Source of the DNA: Lingula anatina
Lineage: Eukaryota > Brachiopoda > Lingulata > Lingulida > Lingulidae
Direction of reading: 5' to 3'
DNA: 29,579 bases
Assembly (NCBI RefSeq): GCF_001039355.2
Contig: NW_019775169.1
Coordinates: 48,461-78,039 of the forward strand
Each line of letters begins with the position of its first letter. Position 1 is the stretch's first letter. The translations under genes and the position numbers were made by a program. This document shows positions 20,722 through 29,579 of the stretch, one piece after another. Below the pieces are notes generated by a model that did no database searches, was not told the origin of the DNA, and saw nothing but the letters and a program-made list of their open reading frames with translations.

Positions 20722-23700
20722 CCTCCACAGAGAGTGATAGATTTAAGTGAAGAAGAGGTAAAGTACCAGTAGCATGATGTGTGCTGTGTTCATTTATAAA
20801 CTGACATCAGAGAAGACTTACATCCGCTGTGTTATGTTAGAACAATTAAGTAATTTTTCTTCAATCAACAGCTAGGGGAGACCGGGGCTAGTTGGACCCC
20901 GGGGTAAGTTGGCCCCCCATCAAGTCTCTTTAATCAAGTTACTTTAAGATGCTAATTTATTTCATTTGGACTCCCTGCCAACGCTTTCTTAGCACTATTG
21001 GATGCGGTCACTTTACAAAATGATGTGATCAATTCTTATACCCCACAGTTACTTTGTCATAAATTGATGGGGAGCCAACTTACCCCGGTGTCCAACTAGC
21101 CCCGGTCTCCCCTAATATTTGGCTGGGAATATTGCCTCATTCCATGATGTAGATACTCATGAGAGACAATGAAATATTGGAGGTAATTATTAGCTGCCAG
21201 TATTCACTGGTCATTGAAGAAAAATGTCTTTATTCTTAAACTGACATATTGTTATTGTTGTTTAGTTCAGTCAAACCCAACCAAAGAATTTTAAACCATG
21301 TTCAGAAGAGGCAGATGAAGGCGGTTATTTTGACAGAAGCTTCGAAACCAGAAAGAAAGTGATGAAGTGTATAATAGGCCAATTTATATGCTGCTTCTTT
21401 AAAAATATATGTTACATTTTGTTTACTTATTGATGTCAGGGGAAGATAATAAGGGTTGAAATGTCAAATAATAGACATAAAGTGTGACCTATACCATCCC
21501 ATCCCCAGGTACTCACAGTAGTTAAGATGTGAATTATGGTTTTATCCTAGATATTCAATATTAGTACTTGAACCTAACTCACACTGCTTCATTTTGACAG
21601 CCTTAAGTCATGCCAAAAACTATAAGTACAATAATATAAATATTTCACAACTGTCAGTGTGAATGATAATCATAACGTTTATTCAATACCAAAAATAAGT
21701 CTTGAGATTCAATTTTTTAAAAAACCTATATAAAAGTATATCAGATTCTATTGAATTACAACTTTATAGGCTAAGAATTGGTTAAATTCCTTGGATCACT
21801 ATAAGGCTTTTGCAGTTAAGATGGAAGGCTTTATTATATGAAGCAGGGTCTGGCTCTGTAGATATTAATGACAACCTGTTTTATTGCTCTCTGTAGATAT
21901 AAAATGACACAGTTGTTATTACACTGGGTCTGGGTCTGTAAATTCCATTGTTGGTCAGTTTTATTTCTTCCAGTAGTCATAAAATAGCACAGCTCTCAGT
22001 GGCAGATATTAAGAGGGGTGTCAGGGGAGTCCTGACCCCTCCCCTCCCCTTCGATTAGTGAGAAAAAAATCACACCTATAATTCCTCTTGAAGTGAGAAT
22101 TTTGTGTAGCTTAATCATAGATTTAAACTTTACCAGGTGTCACCGTTCACCAAATAAAATACCAAAATATCAGCGGGCCCCTCCACGTCAGCAGGGGAAG
22201 GGGAGACTTCGATTCCATGGACCACCCCCTTCAAATAATTCTGGCTCCGCCCTTGGCTCTTATTGCACAGTAATGCACTGCTTGTAGAGCTCTAGATATG
22301 GTTAGTCACTTCCTCCATGTAGTGTTGCTTGTAGAGCTCTAGATATGGTTAGTCACTTCCTCCATGTAGTGTTGCTTGTAGAGCTCTAGATATGGTTAGT
22401 CACTTCCTCCATGTTGTGTTGCCATTTTGTATAGCCTGATTAAAGCTCATCTTATATGACAATGGCAATGAACAGTTTCCTAAATTTGAATGATTCTTGA
22501 TAAGTTTAGTCTTGTTCTGCTTACTGCTAACATTAGATTGGATTGCTGTCCTAATTTTGGAGAGCACTGTAGATGGTCATGATAGTGTCATTGTTTTGAC
22601 ATGGTGTGACATTTGTTTGACAGTGTTGTGACATTGTATTGATGATAGTGTGATGTTGTTTGGGTGTAGTGAAACATCTTTACAAGGTTTTTTTTAAAAA
22701 ACATGGTGTGACATTGTTTTGACAGTGGTGTGGTATATTTGGACCTAGTGTGACATTGTTTTGATGTTAGTGTGATGTTGTTTGGATGTTTTGACATTTT
22801 TACAGTTTTTTTTTTCTTGGACATGGTGTGACATTTTTTGACAGTGGTGTAATATTTTTGACAGTAGTGTGACATTGTTTTGACAGTANATCTCGGCTCT
22901 TCTCGATGTGAACCCGCACAAAAATGCAGTAGTATCGAAGTAGCAAAGAAGCATTAACGCAGTAGTGGTGTGGAGCATATTTGCAGTAGAAATGCAGTAT
23001 AGCCTACTGCAATTCTACTTCAAAATTTACATAGGGTTGTACAGAGGAGGAGCATTAATGCAGTAGATTAGCAGCATGATAGAAGCATGTTTCAAATATG
23101 CTAATTAGCTCCCAAATCGAAGCCGATTTGAAGCATGTTTGCAGTATGATTGCAGTAGTCTACTGCGCCGGAGTATCTACTTCGTTTTCGTGCGGGAATG
23201 CTCCCATAAATTGTTGCTTTTAGTGTGCATTAGGAGACATAAAGGACACATACGTCATCAAAGGGATTTAATCTCGGCTCCGATGTTTAATTGCAAGTCC
23301 CCTGCAGCGGCGGCGCATGTGGAGGCGGGGAGACCATCGAGAATCAGCGGCAGCTCTTGTGAAGTGTGGTCGGCCATATTTAGTAGGCGGATCAGTTAGT
23401 ACTCGGATCATCTATTCTAAAATGGAGCCTTAATCTGTGTTTGTTATTCAACTTCTATTGAAGTGTCTAGACTCATATTTTGTTACTTACATCATAAGAT
23501 ACAGTGGCGGATTAAGAATAAGTGATCGATTTGACAACAAATTATTACTGGTCATTATCAAAAATATTCCTTTCTCTTCAAATTTTGCTTTAGAATATTA
23601 AAGTTTACTATTTAGATTGATTTAGATTCTTTGGAATGGTGTCTATTGACATCTGTATTATAGTTTCACAAGTTTATTCCTTTCTATTCACTTTTAAAGT

Positions 23701-26700
23701 CTTTAAAATGATGTTCAGGCGGGAATGGTCATAGTTCTCTATCCTTTACTAGCTACGCCACAGATCAAACTTCAATGGAGTCAATAGCTAATCCGGCATG
23801 GCAGCATGCATGCATGTCGTACTACCCTTTCAACAAAAGCAAGAAGTGTTTTTTTTTTTCAATAGTCACGTTGCCACTATTGCTTAATCCAAACATGCTC
23901 TTGCTTTTTTTCATACCCATCCCCCTTCGTAAGGACCTGACCCCCCCCTTCGATTTCTAAAAAAAATCAAACCAATGGTCCCCTCTTGAAATTAGAATTT
24001 TGACTAGCTGCATCATAGTTCTAAGCCGTACCAAATGCCACCGTTCTCCCTATGAAATACCAATTTTTTCTGGTCCCTTCAGCGGGCCCCGGACCCCCCG
24101 GACCCCATGTCTGTAGATATTAATGACAACCTGTTTTATTGCTCTCTGTAGATATAAAATGACACAGTTGTTATTGCACTGGGTCTGGGTCTGTAAATTC
24201 CATTGCTGGTCAGTTTTATTTCTTCCAGTAGTCATAAAATAGCACAGCTCTCAGTGGCAGATATTAAGAGGGGTGTTAGGGGGGTCCTGACCCCTCCCCT
24301 CCCCTTCGATTACTGAAAAAAAAAATCACACCAATAATTCCTCTTGAAATTAGAATTTTGTGTAGCTTAATCATAGTTTTAAACTATACCAGATGTCACC
24401 GTTCACCAAATAAAATACCAAAATATCAGCGGGCCCCGAACCCCACGTCAGCAGGGGAAGGGGAGACTTCAATTCCATGGACCACCCCCTTCAAATAATT
24501 CTGGCTTCACCCTTGGCTCTTATTGCACAGTAATGCACTGCTTGTAGTGCTCTAGATATGGTTAGTCTCTTCCTCCATGTAGTGTTGCCATTTTGTATAG
24601 CCTGATTAAAGCTCATCTTATATGACAATGGCAATGAACAGTTTCCTAAATTTGAATGATTCTTGATAAGTTTAGTCTTGTTCTGCTTACTGCTAACATT
24701 AGATTGGATTGCTGTCCTTATTTTGGAGAGCACTGTAGATAGTCATGATAGTGTCATTGTTTTGACATGGTGTGACATTTGTTTGACAGTGTTGTGACAT
24801 TGTATTGATGATAGTGTGATGTTGTTTGGGTGTAGTGAGACATCTTTACAATGTTTTTTTTTTAAACATGGTGCGACATTGTTTTGACAGTGGTGTGGTA
24901 TATTTGGACATAGTGTGACATTGTTTTGACAGTGGTGTGGTATATTTGGACATAGTGTGACATTGTTTTGACAGTGGTGTGGTATATTTGGACATAGTGT
25001 GACATTGTTTTGATGTTAGTGTGATGTTGTTTGGATGTTTTGACATTTTTACAGTTTTTTTTTTCTCGGACATGGTGTGACATTTTTTGACAGTGGTGTA
25101 ATATTTTTGACAGTAGTGTGACATTGTTTTGACACTGATGTTTATTCTGTAGCAAAGACAGTGGGAGGAAGAGCAGTTGAAATGTCATTGTTTTGACATG
25201 GTGTGACATTGTTTTGACATGGTGTGACATTGTTTTGACACTGATGTTTATTCTGTAGCAAAGACAGTGGGAGGAAGAGCAGTTGAAATGTCAGGTGAAG
25301 TTTGAAGAGGCTCAGATAGACCCTGCCCCCTTCCAGCTAGTGGAGAGGACTTCCTTACAGAAAGTAAGATGTTAAAAAAACAGAACATCTAGAAAATGCA
25401 TGGTTGGTTTTCAAGAATGTTCATTTTATCCGCATCTCTGTCTTTTACATAAATAAAATTGTTTCCAAAATTCGATAATGACTGGGGAATTGAAAAAAGG
25501 GTCATTTAGTCAAAATAAATTTTAGCATCAATGCAGAGGAATCTGACGAAGTGTTTCAGCTTATTCTTGGAAGAAATGGATCTGTCATAATGGCATGGGA
25601 GAACTGAATTGTACATGCATTCCTTACAGTACCTAAGTAGTTAAGACTTCACCGTTTCACTTCTTTCTCACTATGTGGTTGTGGCTATGTTTCAGGTTCA
25701 CTCTCTGTTCTCACTGCTAGGCCTGAACCATGCCTATGTCACCAATACAGGGAGGTTGGTAGGAGTAGTTGCACTTAAAGAGGTAAACACATATCAACAT
25801 GTTACTATCATAACTATATAATACTGTAAACTTGAACCATGCCTATGTCACCAATACAGGGAGGTTGGTAGGAGTAGTTGCACTTAAAGAGGTAAACACA
25901 TATCAACATGTTACTATCATAACTATATAATACTGTAAACTTGAACCATGCCTATGTCACCAATACAGGGAGGTTGGTAGAAGTGGTTANTGTACCGGTA
26001 CGTTCCGGCATCTTGGAGATGTTCTACCAGCTGGATTACGTCTCCAGTTGGAGTTGTACTGGGTTACTACATTACTACTATCTTTAAAGTTGAAAATAAA
26101 ACATTTAGAAGGATAAAAAAATGAAAAGCACCGTGCGGGGTGGGTTGGAACACTCCTGACAGTGTTCCAACTGGCCCCATGTCAAATGTTCTGACCAACC
26201 CCCATGACGTCATGGCCTACTTATGACACTGTACTTCTTTAACACGTGGGAGGTGATTAAAATAAACTACAGCTTTTTGAACATAAAGGTGGTCCTAAGC
26301 GCTATGCACAATTTCAGTGATATAATCCTTATACTTTGGTTTACCGCACGATGAGAGTCAAAAATATGAAAACTTACTTCGAGTAGCGAAAATGAGTTTT
26401 TTTCGCATAAAACTTTTTCTGCATTTTCGAAACTTCCAAAAGCTAACCGGATGAATGGCCATACCAAGTGACATTTTTATGCTGAAGGAGCACATGATCG
26501 GTCTTGTGGTTTAAGAAATAAAGCCAATGTTCCAACTTACCCGCGTTCCAACCCACCCCGCTCTCCCCTATAGGTCAGAGAAAGATGGAACAAGTTTAAC
26601 AAATCACAGCATGGGGTAATGCAATCAGCCTGCATTTTGTGCTTGCAGGTGAGGAGGGCCATTGAGGGCCAGGTAGAAGAAGACCATGAACTTATGCGGA

Positions 26701-26768
26701 CACACAAGCGTGGCAGCACGGTGGAACTGGAGATGGAAGTGCGGGAACGGTCGGATAGTGAGGCTTGA
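20722..26768 (+). CDS. CLC-1/CLC-2-type chloride channel, C-terminal exons
   Basis: Four exons: 20722-20757 ([12 protein letters not shown]), 25259-25363 ([12 protein letters not shown] to ERTSLQK), 25696-25782 ([15 protein letters not shown] to VVALKE) and 26649-26768 (VRRAIEG to the stop). They total 36, 105, 87 and 120 nt, all phase 0, giving 115 residues plus TGA. The stretch [16 protein letters not shown], then [25 protein letters not shown], is the second cytoplasmic CBS domain of voltage-gated chloride channels of the CLC-1/CLC-2/CLC-K branch, a regulatory module that affects gating. The tail is charged ([20 protein letters not shown]). None of the membrane helices or the first CBS domain is in the window. 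They should lie to the left, but gene C and the fibrinogen-related gene are there, so either the N gaps hide many exons or this is a partial copy. Exons 2 and 3 listed here have been partly duplicated in place. Confidence 0.87.
20875..21112. mobile_element. 238-bp MITE with ~48-bp inverted repeats, TA target
   Basis: The ends GGGGAGACCGGGGCTAGTTG and their inverted copy extend over about 48 bp (to CATCAA) with only one or two differences. TA is found on both sides (20873-20874 and 21113-21114), consistent with a Tc1/mariner-type target. No coding capacity. It lies in the intron after the first visible channel exon. Confidence 0.85.
21997..22255. mobile_element. 259-bp MITE with 5-bp target duplication GCTCT
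   Basis: It starts CAGTGGCAGATATTA and ends, on the other strand, CAAGGGCGGAGCCAG. GCTCT flanks both ends (21992-21996 and 22256-22260). Inside is a C-rich stretch (GACCCCTCCCCTCCCC), TTCGATT, an A-run with TCACACC, and AGCGGGCCCC. It is the same end type and target length as the element at 5587-5751, suggesting a hAT5-like nonautonomous family. Confidence 0.72.
22281..22421. repeat. Three 47-bp tandem units
   Basis: The unit begins CTTGTAGAGCTCTAGATATG and is repeated at 22281, 22328 and 22375. It occurs once in the other copy of the local duplication (24541). Confidence 0.95.
22889..22889. other. Single N, probable assembly gap
   Basis: It sits directly at the end of the left copy of the 1-kb duplication, where an assembler would be expected to fail. 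Confidence 0.6.
22913..23196. mobile_element. 284-bp terminal-inverted-repeat element rich in GCAGTA
   Basis: It starts CCCGCACAAAAATGCAGTAG and ends, on the other strand, CCCGCACGAAAACGAAGTAG. The interior is filled with GCAGTA/AAGTAG/GAAGCAT words in both directions (about ten in 280 bp). No target duplication longer than AA is evident. No coding capacity. Confidence 0.6.
23271..23400. other. CpG-rich island-like stretch
   Basis: About 130 bp with much higher GC and CpG content than the surroundings (GCGGCGGCGC, GGCGGGGAG, GTCGGCC). On the minus strand an ATG at 23386 opens a 39-codon frame ([11 protein letters not shown]...) ending at a TGA. It could be the 5' end of an unrecognised minus-strand gene or part of an unknown repeat. 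Confidence 0.35.
23925..24108. mobile_element. Diverged fragment of the CAGTGGCGGA MITE family
   Basis: Similar to the interior of the elements at 21997 and 24252 (ACCTGACCCCC, TTCGATTTC, A-run, AATACCA, AGCGGGCCCC). It ends just where the right copy of the 1-kb duplication begins. A possible left end of the same family, CAGTGGCGGATTAAG, is at 23502, so the original element may be split by ~400 bp of other sequence. Confidence 0.55.
24252..24515. mobile_element. MITE copy, 5-bp target duplication GCTCT
   Basis: Same element as 21997-22255, carried along by the local duplication. The flanking GCTCT is preserved at 24247-24251 and 24516-24520. Confidence 0.72.
24875..25042. repeat. 42-bp minisatellite, GACATTGTTTTGACAGTGG unit
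   Basis: The unit starts at 24875, 24917, 24959 and, as a diverged copy, 25001. Related GTGTGACATTGTTTTGACA words occur from about 22595 to 22885 and 24765 to 25245. Long open frames here on both strands are products of the repeat. Confidence 0.9.
25131..25187 (+). pseudogene. Partial copy of a chloride channel exon with its splice acceptor
   Basis: GACACTGATGTTTATTCTGTAG plus the first 35 nt of the exon at 25259 are present here 106 bp upstream (exon part 25153-25187, encoding [11 protein letters not shown]). The copy then passes into minisatellite sequence and meets a stop within 7 codons. It has an intact acceptor but no donor, so it would be harmful if spliced in. Confidence 0.88.
25725..25989 (+). 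repeat. 109-bp tandem repeat copying the 3' part of a channel exon
   Basis: Units start at 25725, 25834 and 25943; the third is cut by the N at 25990. Each begins GAACCATGCCTATGTCACC and contains the last 58 nt of the exon at 25696-25782, its donor GTAAAC and 51 bp of intron. The extra copies lack an acceptor. The repeat length is not a multiple of three, and read-through meets a stop in the intron part. Confidence 0.93.
25990..25990. other. Single N, probable assembly gap
   Basis: It lies inside the third 109-bp unit. The true number of units, and any sequence after them, may be underestimated. Confidence 0.6.
26135..26568. mobile_element. 434-bp MITE related to the TA-flanked element
   Basis: The right end, read on the minus strand, is GGGGAGAGCGGGGTGGGTTG followed by GAACGCGGGTAAGTTGGAAC. 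The left end has GCGGGGTGGGTTGGAAC but lacks the first bases (GGGGAGA), so it is truncated or mutated. It is followed by TA at the right side. The ends recall the element at 20875-21112 (GGGGAGAnCGGGG...TTGG). It is located 80 bp before the last channel exon. Confidence 0.7.
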
Positions 26769-27040
26769 ACTACATCAACTCATCAGATAGTGAGGCGTAA
26801 ATAATAATTGCTCATGGTCAGTTTGGGGCAGAAAGGAAAGTGAAGCACATGGAAACTGAAATATTTTATCAGGACATGAAATATGCCAGAAGACAGTGAA
26901 GAGAACATTACTAGGAGCTGTGTACCAGTAGAGAGAGAGGAGAGTATGAACTCTTAACATTGGTGCTGTGGTCAGAATACTTGGTGTTTACCATGTACCC
27001 CCCTCTCACTGCTGACATACTGCATTTAGAGAGTTATCAA

Positions 27041-27046
27041 AATAAA
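27041..27046 (+). terminator. Candidate polyadenylation signal for the chloride channel gene
   Basis: AATAAA 273 bp after the stop codon at 26768, in the transcribed orientation. Confidence 0.5.
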
Positions 27047-27062
27047 GAACAAAGAGCTATGG

Positions 27063-27285
27063 CATGTCATGATAGTCCATGACTTGACAGTCAGTGTCAT
27101 GGTAACCATTGCCATGACAATATGCCATGACAGTGCATGACCTGACATTCAGTATATGGTAATTGTTGCCATGACAACATGGCATGACAGTCCATGACCT
27201 GACATTCAGTACCATGGTAACTGTTGCCATGACAACATGCCATGACAGACCATGTCGTCATATACAGTGACATAATAACCATTGT
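27063..27285. repeat. ~59-bp tandem array with X-box-like cores
   Basis: Four imperfect units built on CATGACAGTCCATGACCTGA, then CATTCAGTA and GGTAACNNTTGCCATGACAA. Each holds the inverted-repeat-like GTTGCCATGACAAC, close to the RFX-factor X-box consensus. It is just downstream of the channel polyadenylation signal. Confidence 0.85.
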
Positions 27286-29186
27286 TTCAGTTCATAATAA
27301 TGCCAATATCATTTTATCCATGTTAAATTTATTTGGGTCCTTAAGTAAATAAATACATTGTAACTACTGGGGTGGGGGGGTTCATGCCAAGGCAGTCCTT
27401 TTGTACCCAGAGTTTAAGAGTTTACTGTAGACTGACCTGTGTAATCATCATGTCTTCCAGAGAGGGAGGGGAGACAAGCTGATAATAGAGCTTACTGGTA
27501 GTCTACTGGAAACTCCAAAACTCTGGATGCCATTTTAGTCATATATTTGTATATATATATTAACATTACCATATTTTTTATATCTCTTTTTGTACATACT
27601 GCATTATGATTTAAATTAGCTTTTTGAATGGTCAAATGATCCCTTGTTTTCCTTGTTCTGTTTATTTCAGTCATTGGCATATTATCATTATTCATAAATT
27701 TCAATTATCACAAAACAGATACAACTGTAACAGTGAATTTCCCTCTGGGGTTTAACTGTTGTTTATATTTAACAAAAAGAAACAGCACTATGCTGTCAAG
27801 TGCAAGGAGCCAAGTTGTTTTAAAATAGGTTGTTCTATTAAAATAGACAGAACTGTTTTTATACACTGTGGTGTACAGTGTTTGTCCACATAAATAGAAT
27901 TCCTCTCTCTTCTTTAGAATGTCAATTTAATACTTTTGATTTACTGAACAGCTGTGGCCAACAAACATATGTTATCTCTATCTTATAAAGTGTAAGGGTG
28001 TGTGTATGTGTGTGATCATTTGTGGATATGTAACAGTATAAGAAACGTTGTGCAGCATAAAATTACAAAGCATCTCTGTGCGTCTTGATAGCCTTATGTA
28101 TAAAGTTGGAGCCATGATATGTAAAAAATGAAGTCATCTTTTTCAGATATTCTAGTCTTACATACAGTATGTAGTATTGGGCCAGAATATCACTTGTTCT
28201 AGTCTTACATACAGTATGTAGTATTGGGCCAGAATATCACTTGTTCTAGTCTTACATACAGTATGTAGTATTGGATCAGAATATCACTTGTTCTAGTCTT
28301 ACATACAGTATGTAGTATTGGATCAGAATATCACTTGTTCTAGTCTTACATACAGTATGTAGTATTGGATCAGAATATCACTTGTTCTAGTCTTACATAC
28401 AGTATGTAGTATTGGTCAGAATATCACTTGTTCTAGTCTTACATACAGTATGTAGTATGGATCAGAATATCACTTGTTCTAGTCTTACATACAGTATGTA
28501 GTTTTGGGCCAGAATATCACTTGGTTGTTGCGGGATTTTGTACTTTTTACTATTCAGTCAGAAAAATTTCATTAGCATGGTGGGCCTCATATAATATGCT
28601 TACAAACTTGAGCATTGGTTGATCAAAATTTATATTGTTTATGCATCAATTATGTGCATATGTTATTGTTTATACAGAATGAAGTTAATCCAAGCCTGAC
28701 ATGCGTATATATTAGTGTTATGCAAGGTGTATTTAATAATAACGAACAGCAGTATTAACTACAGACTTCAGTGCAGTGATTTAGCTGGCATCATACCAGG
28801 AAGTTTATCAACAATTCTGTCTTCTCTGTAATGCTGAGATTTGAGACACAACTGTTGACCTTTGCAATTAATGAAAAATAAATATATTTTTCTTGAAATA
28901 CAAGCTATTGTCTGTCTTGATTGACAGTAGACAAAGTTGTACATATATTCTGTAAAGAAGTTGGATGAAAATGACCACTACTGGTAAGATCCTAAAAACA
29001 TTACTTTCCATTTGCAATTGAAAAACGATTCCGTATAAACTTTTGTAGTTCTAAGGTATAAGCTAGGGTGATATTTACAAGACTGAAAAGCTTTTAAGCA
29101 TCAATTTATCAGCAAAATTTGGAAAAAGTAACCTTAAAGATATAAATATTTTGGATGGTATATCTGTGCTAGTGTATACTTCATAT
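27286..29186. other. Right intergenic stretch
   Basis: No gene recognised. AT-rich DNA with a G-run near 27370 and the 47-bp array (28147-28520). Open frames here are short and lack splice sites or codon bias. Confidence 0.5.
28147..28520. repeat. 47-bp tandem array, eight units
   Basis: Units start (at AGTCTTACATAC) at 28154, 28201, 28248, 28295, 28342, 28389, 28435 and 28481. The last two spacings are 46 and units differ at only a few bases (GGGCC or GGATC). Each unit contains the perfect small palindrome ACATACAGTATGT. The near-identity suggests recent expansion. Confidence 0.97.
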
Positions 29187-29189
29187 TGC

Positions 29190-29307
29190 CTAGTAACAGT
29201 TGCCTTGGTGATCTCCAAGGCAACAAGTTCTGGTTGTACTGGCTGTATGGAGTTGTGCCAGTCACTGCCAAACATGCCTATGAATGATTTCACCGCTCTC
29301 TCCGTCC
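29190..29307 (-). CDS. Possible internal exon of an unrecognised gene
   Basis: On the minus strand a good acceptor (CCTTATCTTTTCAG, 29308-29321) is followed by an open frame reading TERAVKSFIGMFGSDWHNS, then IQPVQPELVALEITKATV. Base composition is distinctly less AT-rich than the flanks, as in the recognised exons. No proper GT donor was found at the left end (ACTAG is followed by GC), and the frame stays open to about 29075. The family is not recognised. It could be chance: the stretch also holds a 10-bp inverted repeat GTTGCCTTGG/CCAAGGCAAC. Confidence 0.35.
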
Positions 29308-29579
29308 CTGAAAAGATAAGGCTGGATTAATAAAATGTAGGTAGAAAGACCAAGGAAATATTTAGTTGTAATCAATTAATTATTGTTTTGAAATAGAAAA
29401 ATGATGGATTTAAGTTGGAAATTAGGATTACTGGAAGAGGGCACTGAATAGGTGAAAATACAACCTCTTTCATATCAAATTCACATGATAGATATATTTT
29501 ATGAATGTACATATGAACCCAGCATCGGTGGAGTGTGGATTCCCAGTAACACATAAACCACTTCTACTAGTTTCTTATA

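Larger units (their letters stand above)
21856..22885. repeat. 1-kb local duplication, left copy
   Basis: Direct repeat of 24111-25133. It includes one MITE (21997-22255), three tandem 47-bp units (22281-22421) where the other copy has one, and a single unit of the 42-bp minisatellite that is expanded in the other copy. It ends four bases before the N at 22889. Confidence 0.92.
24111..25133. repeat. 1-kb local duplication, right copy
   Basis: Counterpart of 21856-22885. It contains the second copy of the MITE (24252-24515), a single 47-bp unit, and an expanded 42-bp minisatellite. It runs up to the duplicated channel exon at 25131-25187. Confidence 0.92.

Noticed and set aside
21266-21357. 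Possible extra channel exon after TTGTTTAG ([20 protein letters not shown])
   Set aside because: CLC-2-type proteins run directly from the SEEE segment to the WEEEQL segment, and no good donor ends this stretch. It might be an alternative exon but cannot be supported.
23502-23763. Possible complete MITE from CAGTGGCGGATT to TACGCCAC
   Set aside because: The right end does not end in the expected CTG, and the flanks (AGATA and AGATC) match only in part. It is mentioned only as a possible left end of the fragment at 23925-24108.
24862-25230. Overlapping minus-strand frames rich in [15 protein letters not shown] repeats (also 22588-22978)
   Set aside because: They are translations of the 42-bp minisatellite; the repeat length divisible by three keeps frames open.
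28147-28520. CRISPR-like regular spacing
   Set aside because: Units are contiguous with no unique spacers, and the setting is an animal genome.

Overview
The window is metazoan nuclear DNA: AT-rich, with intron-split genes flanked by GT/AG splice sites, several short inverted-repeat transposons, LINE and LTR-element remnants, and minisatellites. The gene families (DHRS1-like dehydrogenases, a fibrinogen-related lectin domain, a CLC-2-type chloride channel) and the repeat style suggest a marine invertebrate, probably a deuterostome such as an echinoderm. That assignment is inference. Four single N bases (5354, 19585, 22889, 25990) probably mark collapsed assembly gaps. Three of them lie beside repeat or duplication edges.

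Left part (1-16622): three genes for the short-chain dehydrogenase DHRS1. Gene C (+, 11459-16622) is complete, with nine coding exons and 324 residues. Gene B (-, 9501-5760) is head-to-head with C and has the same exon structure through exon 7; exons 8-9 are not found. Gene A (-, 2350-697) is a copy of exons 1-5 of B. It lies in a 3.3-kb segmental duplication (577-3908) of the block at 7581-11232. The outer end of this duplication meets a candidate LTR retroelement almost exactly where the 5' UTR exon and bidirectional promoter should be. Comparing the two copies exposes a 257-bp hairpin MITE with TTA target duplications, present only in copy 2, and a 96-bp in-frame tandem duplication across an exon-3 splice donor.

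Middle part (16623-20721): the 3' flank of gene C faces, tail to tail, the last exon of a fibrinogen-related protein gene (-, 19310-18682). This domain keeps the calcium loop but has lost both cysteines of the usual second disulfide.

Right part (20722-26768): four exons encoding the C-terminal 115 residues of a CLC-1/CLC-2-type chloride channel (second CBS domain and tail). The upstream channel exons are not seen. The long intron holds a TA-flanked MITE, a 1-kb local duplication, a MITE family with 5-bp target duplications, and a GACATTGTTTTGACA minisatellite. Two channel exons have been partly copied in tandem. From 26769 to 29579 there is the 3' UTR, a 59-bp and a 47-bp tandem array, and one possible unassigned exon on the minus strand.
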